From contig QXCR01000123.1 of assembly GCA_004380135.1 (NCBI GenBank), positions 1-64,000 on the forward strand: DNA of 64,000 bases. Direction: 5' to 3'. Below the pieces are notes generated by a model, which worked only from the letters and a program-made list of their open reading frames with translations, had not been told where the DNA came from and did no database searches. This DNA is from Stemphylium vesicarium (lineage: Eukaryota > Ascomycota > Dothideomycetes > Pleosporales > Pleosporaceae). Both the position numbers and the translations under genes were made by a program. Positions 1 to 10,974 of the stretch are shown piece by piece (the first letter of the stretch is position 1; the number at the start of each line of letters is the position of its first letter).

Positions 1-1521
1 TCAGCCTACAGCAAGGCCATGAGTAAAAAGCGGCACAAGGCTGACTCAGGGGCTAAGTACAGCTTGTATTTCGAGCTGCTACAAGGCAATATAGATGAGT
101 ATGATATACAGCCATCCCATATATTCAATATGGACGAAAAGGGGTTTCAGCTTGGAAGAGTTGGAAGGACTAAGCGAGTGTTTGACAAGGCACTCTATAC
201 TCAAAAGGGGGTACGCCAGGCCCTTGAAGACGGCTCAAGTGAATGGATAACAGTGCTAGCTTGTATTGGTTCAGATGGCTTAGCCCTAAGTCCTTCACTT
301 ATCTTCAAGGGAGCCAATGGAGTAGTTCAATCAAGCTGGGTTGACGCTATAGAGGCTGGCAAGCACTCCATCTTTATCACCTCATCCTCCTCAGGCTGGA
401 GCAATAACGATATAGGGCTAGCTTGGCTCAAGGAGGTGTTTGAAAAGGAGACCCGGCGATACGCTTCAACTGGGCGGCGATTACTCCTTATGGATGGCCA
501 TTCATCTCATGCTATAATGGACTTTATCAATTACTGTAACGACTATAGCATCCTACTAGCTGTGTTCCCTCCTCACTCAACCTATAGGCTTCAACCCCTT
601 GATGTAGCCATGTTCAAGCCCCTTGCCGATGCCTACTCAGCTGAGCTGGCTGATTACCTCCAGGACAGTTAGGGGCTGCTTGACATGACTAAAGGAGACT
701 TCTTCCCACTCTTCTGGAGGGCATGGAGTAGGGCTTTCAAACCTCCACTCATCCAAAGATCCTTCCAGGCAACTAGTATTCACCCACTCAACCTAGAGGT
801 TATACTTAAAAGGTTCACCAAGGAGGCATCAGATTTAGATGACTCCAACTTAGTACTCTTAGGAGAGGATTGGCTCAAGATTAAGTCAATTATACGCCGT
901 TTAGTGAAGGATCAGACGAGTAAGGACGTGAAGAAGCTCCAACGTAGCCTACACCACATTGCAGCTCAGAATACACTACTTCGAGGAGAGATCAGGGGTC
1001 TGAGAAAGGCCCTAGCCATCAAGAAGGCACGGAATAAGTGGTCCTATCCTCTCCAGCTTGATAGCACTCAGGGGTATCACGGAGGAGGCGTCTTCTGGTC
1101 ATCTGAACGTGTACAACAAGCTCGGGATGATGAGGCAGCACGGCAACAACAAGCTGAACAGCAACAGCTTCAAAAATCTCAGATAGCTGAGATGAAGGAG
1201 CAAGCTCGCCTCCACAAGGCTCAGCTGGCTCAGGAGAGGTGTGCTGAGAGAGAGAGACTTCAGGAGGTGAGGAGGCAGGAGCGGGCAGCAAAGCTGGCTG
1301 AAAAGGAGCGCCAGAAAGCACTGCGCGACGCTAAAAAGGCTATACAATTGTCCCAAAAGGGTAAGCGCGAAGCTTCAAAGCCTCATAAGCCAGCTACAAA
1401 GCCTCAAAAGCGTGTTGGTGATGTTGCAGCAATAGTAGAAGTTGCTGGGGCTGTACCAACTCCCCCAGCGCGGAGTCGCCGTGCACGGCCAATCCAGACA
1501 CCAAAAAAATATTCTGAATAG
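1..1521 (+). pseudogene. Pogo/Fot1-like transposase (DDE superfamily), 5' partial, with one in-frame stop
   Basis: The frame runs from base 1 to the stop at 1519-1521 and is interrupted once, by TAG at 670-672. The halves are in the same frame, with no indel between them. The DDE catalytic core is visible: Asp at 133-135 in NMDEKGF, Asp at 493-495 in LLMDGHSSH, and Asp at 601-603 in LQPLDVAMF. PPHST before the last Asp is also typical of the pogo/Fot1 group. Downstream of the stop is a Lys/Gln/Arg/Glu-rich coiled-coil tail (about 1090-1420), common in these transposases. The N-terminal DNA-binding domain lies upstream of the window. A CAG to TAG change would fit a C-to-T mutation at CpA, the context of repeat-induced point mutation. 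That is inference; read-through or a sequencing error is also possible. Confidence 0.85.
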
Positions 1522-1633
1522 ACCAAAAGCTTCGCAAGCCTGTATTTACTATTACTCTAGCTTTGCGCAATTTTATTACGATTTTTGGTGGCTTTACAGC
1601 CTCATTTTTATCAATATTCGAAGTTGTTGGGGT

Positions 1634-1662
1634 GATCATCTGGCGACCATGATCATCTGGCG
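1634..1662 (+). repeat. Two direct copies of GATCATCTGGCG near the transposon end
   Basis: The 12-base word GATCATCTGGCG occurs at 1634-1645 and again at 1651-1662, five bases apart. Its position just beyond the transposase gene suggests a transposase-binding repeat in the terminal region. The matching left-end repeat is outside the window. Confidence 0.55.
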
Positions 1663-2350
1663 CACGGACACAGTAACAGCATCAGCACAACGACGGTCAA
1701 AGTTTCGGAAGTCCTCGGCTAATCCAGCGCCTCCCGCACCGCACGTCCCAATGTCTCTGCAGCCACACCCACGTCATCGCCAACCACAACAAACCTTAAT
1801 AGCACGCAACGCGTATCCGCAACCAAAACCATCCCAAGATATGGGAATTGCGATACACTGCATTATGCATGCCGCTGACATGTCCCGGCATCCAGATGCC
1901 GCGTGCGCCTCCCGCAATCCCCCATCCCAAGCGACCCGATACGTCTTCTCGTTCGCCATCATCATACAACCACTATTTCTTCTCCACACATTAACACTGT
2001 CGATCCCCATTGATTCGGGGCTCTTTCATCCGATAGAGCTGCATGGGGCCCCAGATTGGGCTTGCAATCGCTGATGTGTGTCTTGACTTGGCCTGTGTGA
2101 TTGATCGGTGTCTCGTTTTAATCTTCGCCCGAGATGGTCTTTGCTGCAGCGTGTACTGCGTGCCACTGCGTGGAGAAGTAAGGTACGGTTATGGGGGCGC
2201 AGTGGGGTGTAGATCGTATATTAGGAGCTGCGGATGCGTTTGTGAGGCGCTTGGTTGGCTTCAAGTTTTTTGAATGTCCTGTTTTCTTTTTAAGCTATTT
2301 GTTTATACAAAGAGAGATTTTACTGAGAGAAGAATTGAGTTGGTTGCGTT
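1663..2350. other. Intergenic: transposon flank and upstream region of the sugar porter
   Basis: About 690 bp with no coding region I can support. The last 100 bp before the ATG at 2351 is T-rich, as is common in fungal promoters. No clear TATA box was assigned. Confidence 0.5.
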
Positions 2351-4211
2351 ATGGCGCTCTGGAAACACAATTTTCGCGGCAAGACGCTTGTCTTTGCTGT
2401 TACTGCGGCGGCATGTCAGGCTTTCCTGCTCTTGGGGTTCGATCAAGGTTTGTATATGACCATCATTCCCACCACATTTCGATCCTACGATATCGGTAGT
2501 TGATGCTGATCGTCTTCAGGTGTCATGTCCGGCATCATCGGCGTTGCCGACAACCCCTTCGGCCGCTTCTTCAACAACACAGACGCCGACATGCAAGGAA
2601 ACATCACAGCCCTGTACGACATAGGATGTGTGGTCGGGTCGATAATCTGCTACTTCGTCGGCGAGCGCCTCGGCCGTCGCACCATGCTGATGGCCGGTGG
2701 CACGATCATGATCATCGGCGCGATTATCCTCGGGAGCTCATACACAGTCGCACAGTTGATTGCTGGCAGGATAGTGACTGGTCTCGGGAACGGTATGAAC
2801 AGTTCTACTGCACCGGTTTATATCACAGAATGCGCGCCTGCCAGTTACAGAGGCGCGCTGTTGACTCTTCAGGGTACCGTCACTATCTTGGGAGTTGTCA
2901 TCGCTTACTGGTATGTCGTACTCTATAACCCCTCTCATACCGACATTGTTACTGAAGGTATTCAGGATGAACTACGGCACATCATACTCATCTAGCAACT
3001 TCCAATGGCGCTTTCCGCTTTCTTTCCAGGCCGTCTTTGCCGTATTCCTAGTCCTCCAGATCATCGGTCTACCGGAAACACCCCGCTGGTTAGTAGCGCA
3101 CGACCGATATGAGGAAGCGCGAGCTGTTACTGCTGCGCTTGAAGACCGATCACTTGACGATGAGGTCGTCAACTCGACGATCATGGACATCCGATCTGGG
3201 TTGGAAGAGGAGCACAAGGAGGGTCCGTTCAGGTTCAAGGAGTTGTTCCAATGGGGTGAGGTGCAGAACCTAAGGAGACTGATCATCATCATATCCATTC
3301 AGCTAGGGCAACAATTTACTGGATCTAACATGTTAAACTACTATTCTCCGATTATCTTCCAGGATAGTATGGGGTTGAGTCGGAATCTCTCGCTTATCCT
3401 TGGAGGAGCTGCGCAGTGGCAAGTACCCCTGCATCTACCATTTTCCTGACCTCTGTGCTCTAACCCTCCAATACTTTCGATTTTGCAGCGCAGAATCTTG
3501 CAAATCACGTTTGGATTTATATCATTGTGCTAACATCGCCCAGCACCTACCTCGTGGGCTCCGCCATTCCCGTGCTCCTCATGGACCGCTTTGGGCGCCG
3601 CACGCTACTTCTCATCTGCACAGCAGGTCTTTGCATCTGCTTCGTCATGGTAACAATATTACTATCCCTCGGCACGACAGAAGGAGGCTACTGTGCCACA
3701 CCCTTCATATTCCTCTTCCAGCTCATCTATGGCGTTGGTTGGCTTCCAGTCCCCTGGTTTTACCCCTCGGAAATTAGTACTACACGCACCCGAACATCCA
3801 TGCAAGCTATTGCTTCTGGGTGGAACTGGATGTTCGTCTTTGTGGTTGTCAAGATCACGCCGATTAGTTTCGACAACATCGGGTGGCGGACGTTCATTAT
3901 TTTTAGCGTGCTGAATGCCGCGTTCATTCCTATGGTGTACTGCTTTTACCCTGAAACTAAGGGCATTACGGTAAATAGACGTCCCATGGGGCTTCGGTTG
4001 CAACATTCACTGACTTTCTACTCAATAGCTGGAGGATCTCCCGTTGCTGTTCGCCAAGGGCGGCGTCACAGGTGGTGTGCTTACTAGTAAAGGAGGCCGG
4101 ACCGTCATACCCGGACAGCATGCTCACGAACGCAACGTTGACGAGAAAACTGTTGCGAAGCATCTCGAAGGTGAGGGCGAGAGTGATACTGAAGAGGTAC
4201 CAAAGATGTAA
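2351..4211 (+). CDS. MFS sugar transporter (sugar porter family), five exons
   Basis: Spliced model: exons 2351-2447, 2520-2910, 2966-3418, 3544-3970 and 4029-4211, giving 516 aa. It should import a hexose or related sugar across the plasma membrane; the substrate cannot be read from sequence. Family hallmarks in order: GFDQGVMSG in the first membrane segment (about residues 29-37), LGRR after segment 2, PETPRW (about 199), QQFTGSNMLNYYSP in segment 7, DRFGRR after segment 8, and PETKG (about 450) before the cytosolic tail. Length fits the family (500-560 aa). Intron 3 (3419-3543) must use a GC donor (GCAAGT) to join the family-typical reading GGAAQ-C-TYLVGS; no GT donor keeps the frame. The other three introns are GT-AG. 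The start was chosen because it gives the short cytosolic N-terminus usual for these porters. Confidence 0.92.
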
Positions 4212-4649
4212 TACTTTCCTTTGGAGATTACACCAGCAACAGTACTGATTTTTAGTCTGCGTGGATACCATTCGCTCACGTGCTCCTTCAATTCATCTGA
4301 CTTTGGTTGAATTTTCTCTACCATTCTCGTGCGAGCGATGGATTGCGCGCTCGTTCCCTTTCACTCGGAGGTACTCGTCAAAGTCTTCAGCTGTGAAAGG
4401 TCTAGGAAGTTCGCAGTGAGCTGGCGTTCAGGAGTGTGAACTGACCACGCACCCGAGCCATTTTACTCTTCCCTGCTCTCTCGCGCTTCAAGCTACATAT
4501 ACCTACCTGCACCCGCAAGCAAACCAATCAACCAACCCCTTGTTATCAGAACTTCAATTGCAGCTTTACGCAAGAACACATCAAGTAACGGTCTGAGTGA
4601 ACGAGAAATCAACCATCACACCCAGCTATCACCTAAACTCTCCAAGATC
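4212..4649. other. Intergenic: 3' region of the sugar porter and promoter of the next gene
   Basis: Contains C/A-rich sequence (about 4500-4600) upstream of the ATG at 4650, consistent with a 5' untranslated leader. No gene or RNA recognised. Confidence 0.5.
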
Positions 4650-6660
4650 ATGGCACAAAAGCGAAAAGCCACAAACCCCCTCCCAACCCGCACCATCGCC
4701 ACAAAAGCACCCCATTACCAGCCCCCTCAAGTCTCTATCCCACACCTTCTGCGCACGCGCCCGTGGCTCACACGCCCACAATTCATCTCCCCTCAAGACC
4801 TCTTCGTTCTGCACACCCGCGACAACCTCGTCGCTGGCGCTACAGGCCCCAAAGATTGGGATCTCGTGACCGCTGAGTTCAACGAGGCGTTTAAAGACGA
4901 GTTGAAGAAGCCGTTGGCGTGGAATACGTTGAGTAAGCGGTGTGGAGTTGCGCGGAAGATCTTTTTGAGGGAGAATGGGCAGTATGCTGATGTGGTTAGG
5001 TATCCTGTGCCGGAATTTGAGGATGGGGAAGAAGAAGAGGAGGTCAGCGATGGAGGTGGAGAGATGGTTGATGGAGAGGAGATGGACGAGGATGAAGGAA
5101 GTCATGTGTCTGGTCTTTTGACTGGAGGAAGTATGATGTATCCGACAAATTCGTCTTTTCCGGCCCAAAACAACGCCGCTCCTCTCACTCCCCAGCATTC
5201 CAGCTCCCCGCCTCGCAATCACCGTCTGCTTCCCGCGACTTCTCCCGCGCCTCTCTCACCGGGCTTCTACAACCCGTCGTCCATCCCAGATCACTACATC
5301 AACCCTCTCACCCGCGCGAAGTTTCACCTCCGACAGCGCACTGTCGACCCAGTCACCTTCCATTTCCTGGACGCACACGAAGGAAACTTCCTGAGAGATG
5401 ACCCGCAATACATCGATGCCGAGCACCTCGCTTCCATCTCCCCTTTCTTCGCACGAAAAGCGAAGCAAACCTCCCGCGACAGCGTCATCAACGTTCCAGC
5501 AAACTTCTCCGTGCGAATTGTGAACATCTTCGTTCAGCTTGTCGCATCCTGGTCAGCAACAAACCTACCAGGTCACTATCTCTGGAAAGCGCGGAAGCCT
5601 GTACTGGGTGTTTATAACCACTTTGGAGGCATGAACTTGGAGAAGATTATCTGGACTGTGGATACGCTGCTCAATCTTCTGTTCTTCGCACAGATGTTGG
5701 AGGTGTATTGGATCATTGAGATGGTGATTATTCGACTACTGTCAGTAGCACTAGGATAGAACATGTGGTGAATCGTGTTGTATTAGGACTACGGAAAGTG
5801 AGAGAGATATCTCTGCCGGCTAGCGTTGTGGGCGCTGAGCCTCGTACGTGCTAGCCTGGAGTGAGTGAGAGATGGGATGGAACCTGGGTCATATACCCTG
5901 AGTTCCACACGGTGGCTGACAACTACAATTTATATATGTTGAGCAGAAGAAGTATGTGGATATTTGCAAGGCGATGGGAGAGCCAGATAAGGGTTGGGTG
6001 AATATCGGGGGCCGGAGCGTGTTCGTCGGGGCGCGGCTGCCGGCAGCGGAGAATCACTTGGCTGGAGTTTTGGCGGAGGACTTTGGAAAAGAAGTGCTTG
6101 TGCGGTTGGTGGCAGGTTCGGTAGATCGGCCGACGTTGACATTTGTTGCGGATCTGCTGAGTGCGCTAGGTGGCGAGATGGGTGTCGAGTGGCTTGGCAG
6201 TGCAGTTCAAGAGGTGAAAATCATCTTCCTCAATGCGAACGCGGCATCTCTCGACCCTAATATGCGAGAAGAGTTCTGTGCGAGATACCACCATCATTCC
6301 TCTGCCTTGCAGTCCTGCTATGCTTCATACACTAACTACGCGGAAACCGACACCATCAATGCTCTGTATGCCACCGCAACTCCACAGGAGCTTATCAATC
6401 TCTCAAAGGACCTCCTACTGCCGAGCAGTTTGAGCAGTATATTTTATGCCGAAACTGGAGATTCGGGGAAGCCCAACAAGGACAATTCCTCCTCTGCGAT
6501 GCTAGAAGCAGAAAAGATGACCATAGAAATGGAAACCCGCTTAGAGGGAGCGAAAGCTGCTCTACACAGGGCACGAGAAGCACCGGAGGCAGAAGATTGG
6601 GCTGCTATCGACAGGGCAAACGAAGCCGCCGGAGCAACGTATGGTCCCAGTCAGCTCTGA
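4650..6660 (+). CDS. Uncharacterised protein with Myb/SANT-like N-terminus and BTB-like C-terminus
   Basis: Two large open stretches, 4650-5744 and 5947-6660, join in frame if an intron of about 202 bp (donor GTAGCA at 5745, acceptor GAGCAG at 5946) is removed, giving about 602 aa. The donor is not a strong consensus, so this boundary is the weak point. If unspliced, the first stretch would end at a stop at 5757-5759. Visible parts: a Pro/Lys-rich start; a Trp-containing helical segment (DWDLVTAEFNEAF, then PLAWNTLSKRC) resembling a Myb/SANT-type repeat (residues about 70-105); an acidic Glu/Asp run; and a C-terminal region (about 240-370) whose strand-helix pattern resembles BTB/POZ domains, with helical sequence after it. 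A nuclear or adaptor role is inference only. The disrupted gene at 10975-12242 has a similar layout. Confidence 0.6.
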
Positions 6661-7110
6661 GTGAGGAAGCGAGGCTATGTGGGACCGCCACGGTCCCATA
6701 GGATAAGAATCGTATCAATGGGCCGCTTCTGTTAGTCCGAAGATCTGTCGGCAAGGGATTCGAACGGGTGAAATGAACGCTTCCCACCTGGGAAATAGCG
6801 ATTAGTATGTTGATCCATAGTTTGACCCAGTTGTAGAATTCAATTAATTAGCAGAATGCAGCTTTCCGTCAAGACTAATGGAAGCTGAAAAGGAATTGAG
6901 AGAGATGATGAAGGTCACAGGTGTTTGAGTTAGACGCGAATCACTATGATGATCAGTTGCAACCCAGGTGGTGTGATGTAAGAATGTGTCAATTTGAGGC
7001 AACAGAAGCTCGAACTGAACTACGACCAACGCAGGGGCGTTACGAATCAGACTTGTTGTGGGAGAGACTGATGAAACGAATGTCGAGGGAAGGAAGATAG
7101 CCTAAGATGT
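6661..7110. other. Intergenic between convergent genes
   Basis: About 450 bp between two converging genes, presumably holding both 3' untranslated regions. A tRNA-like TTCGAA word on the minus strand near 6759 was checked and rejected. Nothing else seen. Confidence 0.5.
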
Positions 7111-8944
7111 TTAAATCTTTTCCACCTCAATGATGTTTCCATGGCCGTCGTGAGCGATCTTCTTCTTGATGAGAGAAGCGTTCCTGGGGTTGGGCGCGTT
7201 GAAGATGTCATCAATCTCCTCGAGCGTACGGTTCTTAGTCTCCGGAATGAACAGCCAAACAACGAATGCTTGAACAGGGCACCAGCAGGCGAAGACGATG
7301 TATAGCCTCCAACCAATCTTATCAAGAGCGATAGGGTAGGCGAATTGGTTAATCAACATGGCCGTGGTGAGTGACAAGTTCGAGAATGCCATACCCTTGG
7401 CGCGCATTTCGAAAGACAGTACCTCGACCGGATACAGGGCTTGAAGCGGTGTGATACCGAAGGCGAAGACGGCGTTGAACAAGAACACGAGCGCGACAAA
7501 CGCGTTACCAGCAGGAATGCTGTCATTCTCGTTTTGGTAAGAAACGGCACCGATCGCACCAGCCCAGATGACGGTGACGGTGAGGAAAGTTCCCATTAGC
7601 ATGGGGCGGCGACCAAGCTTATCGACGCAAAGAGCACCAATGACGGCCTATTGCAAGAAGTTAAAATCTGAAGGCGTGTCTGGAGGAGAATAACTTACAA
7701 AAGTAAGCTGCATGCAGCTCTTTCCCAGGTTGATGTTCATTTGCTTGATCTCGTCTGTGACACCAGCAGATTCGAGGACGCCGGCAATATAGTAGTCCAC
7801 GGCACCGTTCCCGGCCCATTGTCCAAAAATGGCAACGATACAATTGCAGGCAAGACGGTAGCGAGCTGGGCGAGTCTTGAAGAGAGAGCCGTAATCCCAC
7901 CAGCGCTTATCGCCTCCGTCCATATTGAGGTAGATTTCGTACTCGCGGATTTGCATCGAGACCCAGATACTGTCTTCATTGCCACAACCGTGGTATTTCG
8001 CGAGCAGCTTCTTAGCTTCGGTATGTTTACCATTAGTGTAAAGCCAGCGGGGTGATTCCTTTGACATGAGTCAGTGTTCGTCTGCTACAAAATTTAGACA
8101 AGAGTAACGTACGGGAAGGAACCATGGAAGGATGACAAGAAGTGCTGGGAAGAGCATTTGCAGCCAAACGGGAACCCTCCAAGAATTGTTGCCAGAAAGA
8201 TTGGCTGACCCGCGGGTGACACCAGCCGCAAGAAGTGATCCGACGAACCAGAAAGTGTTGTAGAGACCGGTAATGACACCTCGATGAGTAGGATGCGCGG
8301 TTTCGATGACGTGTATGGGTCCAGCGGTGGTCATAATAGGCACTGCAAAGCCAAGCAAGAATCGACCGCCCATGACTTGATGAATATGGTCAGTACGCAT
8401 CCCATAAGTAATGAGCAAGCTGACATGACTTACATTGCCCGACTGGGTTGTCGGCAGGAGCGGTTGATTGAATGATGACACCAGCGCAACCAAGAATACC
8501 ACCGATGATCATACCGTATCTACGCCCCCATGTGTCACAAGCGGGTCCGATAAATGGAAGTGCTACAACACCACCAATCTGGTACATGGAAGTGACGATA
8601 CCGGCCCATGCACCGGTACTATCAACATCGTAGTAGTCCTTGAATGTTTGGTTGGTGAGGAGAGAACCGAACATGGAACCATCGAATCCATTGCAGGTGG
8701 AGCAGAAGAAGCCGACGAAACCGATCACATATAGTAGCATCGCCGAGCTGGAGAAGCGTCTGACAGGCTCCTTCAACTTGGCTTCAGCAATCGCTTCAGA
8801 GCCGGCGACGACGGCGATTTCCGCCACAAGGTCTTTGGCGTCCTACTGAATTGTTAGATGGCCATGATTTTGTTCAATCTTGGGCTGGATACGTACGACA
8901 TGCTCCGAGGTCGAAGTAATATGAGGGTCCTTGATCTCCGACAT
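7111..8944 (-). CDS. MFS sugar transporter, five exons (lactose-permease-like branch of sugar porters)
   Basis: Spliced on the minus strand: 8944-8897, 8842-8434, 8375-8113, 8058-7699 and 7647-7111, giving 538 aa. All four introns are GT-AG and short (51-58 bp). Hallmarks: GFDGSMFGSL in membrane segment 1, DTWGRRYG after segment 2, GQFMGGRFLLG in segment 4, ESPRWL before the central loop, VDKLGRRP after segment 8, and PETKNRTLEEID near the end, the family's PETKG-type signature. The first 16 residues come from a mini-exon starting at the ATG at 8944, which supplies a start that the large open frame lacks. The pattern GFDGSMFGSL is closer to fungal lactose-permease-like transporters than to the first porter in this window, so a different substrate is likely; which one is unknown. 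Confidence 0.92.
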
Positions 8945-10974
8945 CGTTGTGATAGAGGCACTCAGGACGAGAGCTGCTGCCAGATGCAACTACCTGGGAC
9001 TCGATCGAATATAAAACATCGGTGGAAGAACATACCAAGCAGTTCTCGGGGGGCCAGTGTACCGGGTTGGGGCCCGCAATATCCGGGTAATGCTGTGGTC
9101 TGGCGGCGTTGTGCCCGGGCCATGTTCTGGAAACCAGTGTCCAAACAGAATGGGCGCGGAGACGTTTGGTCCGTAGCCTAATCAGGAAGCGGCTCCTTGT
9201 CACTTCGAACAAGCCTCAACCGTTCCGTTCACATGCAGGCGCGCCACCTTCAAGACAATGCTGATGGCCTACCAGATGTCCATCGCTCCGGCATACTGGC
9301 CCGCCATAACACAGTCCCAGCGCTGGTTCAAGATGTCATTAGTGTCGGCCGTACTGAGCACCACAGCTCCAAGTCCAGTGGTGATACTAGAACGTGGGGG
9401 ATCCTGCGGGGCCCCAAATCCCCGTAAGAACCCTGCACAGAAGGGGTCTCCAGCGCTGTTTCTTGCGCGGCAAGCCTAGTCTAGTCGCTCCATGTCAGTG
9501 TTGAGCGCGGATCGACTATGCAGGTAACCATGCCGATCACGCTACTTGTAGCAGCTCGAAAGGACAGTCCTAGATATCAGCAGACAACTTTCAGCAGGCG
9601 TTGGGCTGGCATGCAAATCGCTCGCTTCAACATCGGCGCTTGGCGAACCGAGTACAAGGCCGTGTCTGGTGGCACGCTGTGGAGGCGGAAGGAGCATTCA
9701 AAGGTTGTCATGAGAGGCTGGTTTCAGGTGGAAGCCGACCTGGGTAACACTTGGACATGCTAGTGTTTTATCCGCGAATGACATTTGAGGATTGGCGCAA
9801 GCGCGTATTGTTCAGCATGCGAGGCGTTTGCTGAGGAGGTGCTGACCCCGCATACAAGCCGGAGCGAGAGCGCCTAGCATGGAGAACCTAGAAGAAGGAT
9901 CAAATTTGATATTCATGGGAGCGATGCACGATTGGTGAGCGATGGGCGAAGGTCCGAGTGAAGATTTCATGGTGCAACGGAGAAATCACCATCTCTCATA
10001 CGCCAAGGCGTAAGCGAGAGCGCTAACGTGGACCTTCCCGAGGTTACTTCCAACATGGACAAGCACTGCGGAGAGGTCGTCTCCGTGTCAGATTCAGTCA
10101 AGTCAACACCTTAAACTGACGGCGGCAACAAGCTTGCATGAGATTTTTGAACGAGATGGCGAATATTGGAGTATGTCGCGCTGCAAGGCGTACCGCAGGT
10201 ATGCTCTGGGCAAGAAAGAGGCGTCCTCCCTTCTCTGGACCAACGGTACCCCGGGCCGCTTCGCATCCCAAGATGCTCGCTAAGCTTCCAACTTAATCGT
10301 TTGAGCTTACTCCGAGCCTATGAAGCATCACGGCACCTCAAAGCAACATTCCAAAGGGTATACACGTTGGAAGAAATTCTACACGTACAGGTTCAGAAGC
10401 TCGCCAAGAATTACCCTACAATTGACTAGATGGCATCCCATCAAACTAGTTCCAATATTCGAATGGCCTATCCAGACTGAACATGCGACCGCCTTCCGGA
10501 ATCCTCCGCCATGTTTCTGTGCCGCGCTTCTCACCGTACTCCAGAAGAAATTCTCGGTCGCAGGTACCAGCCCGTCGACAATTGGGTCGCATATGGCATT
10601 TTCGATCTAGTTGTCTTCCGTTAATCACGGGTCGAGAGTTTCCTAGCTGCATTGATGCAGGTCTGCTAATCTTGCTAGATGGACCCTACTTCTTGGTCGC
10701 TTGTGGTATCAACTCGCTACGCTTGAACAAGAGCCCCTTGCCGACCTGACGGTCAAGCCCATTAGTCATAGGTTTTGCATGAGCAGACTAGAACGCGAGA
10801 AACACACCCTATTTTCTGGTGGCGTCGGGATACATGATCTCTTAGAGCATCGATGATATCGATGATTTTCCAGGAAGTGCCCTAGATGCGCCCTAGATGA
10901 GGGACTCCCCACTTTCAAACAGACTCTCTTCCGTCTTCACAACATGTTAGCCGCCAACTGGAAGTACACAGACC
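8945..10974. other. Intergenic, about 2 kb, no supported gene
   Basis: Upstream of the minus-strand sugar porter and downstream of the disrupted Myb/BTB-like gene. Short open stretches exist but none has a credible start, splice partner or domain. Two related words, GCGAGAGCGCCTAGC at 9865 and GCGAGAGCGCTAACG at 10013, are an imperfect repeat of unknown meaning. Confidence 0.45.

Larger units (their letters stand above)
1..1662 (+). mobile_element. Right-hand part of a pogo/Fot1-like (Tc1-mariner superfamily) DNA transposon
   Basis: The transposase reading frame is already open at base 1, so the left end of the element lies outside the window. The right end is placed near 1634-1662, where a 12-base direct repeat sits about 110 bp beyond the transposase stop, as expected for a terminal or subterminal repeat. 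Without the left end the terminal inverted repeat and the TA target duplication cannot be confirmed, so the exact right border is uncertain by some tens of bases. Autonomous activity is unlikely if the internal stop is real. Confidence 0.7.

Noticed and set aside
1019..1356. Two minus-strand frames inside the transposon
   Set aside because: Antisense of the transposase Lys/Gln-rich tail; no independent evidence.
3494..3543. Extra exon in the first sugar porter (NLANHVWIYIIVLTSP)
   Set aside because: It would insert about 19 residues into a membrane segment whose length is fixed in the family; the GC-AG intron gives the exact family length.
4629..5222. Minus-strand frame of 197 codons opposite the Myb/BTB-like gene
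   Set aside because: Antisense shadow without domain; the plus-strand frame has a good start context and coherent composition.
6735..6800. Possible tRNA on the minus strand (B-box-like GTTCGAATCCC near 6759)
   Set aside because: The flanking bases do not form a T-stem or acceptor stem, and no A box lies at the right distance.
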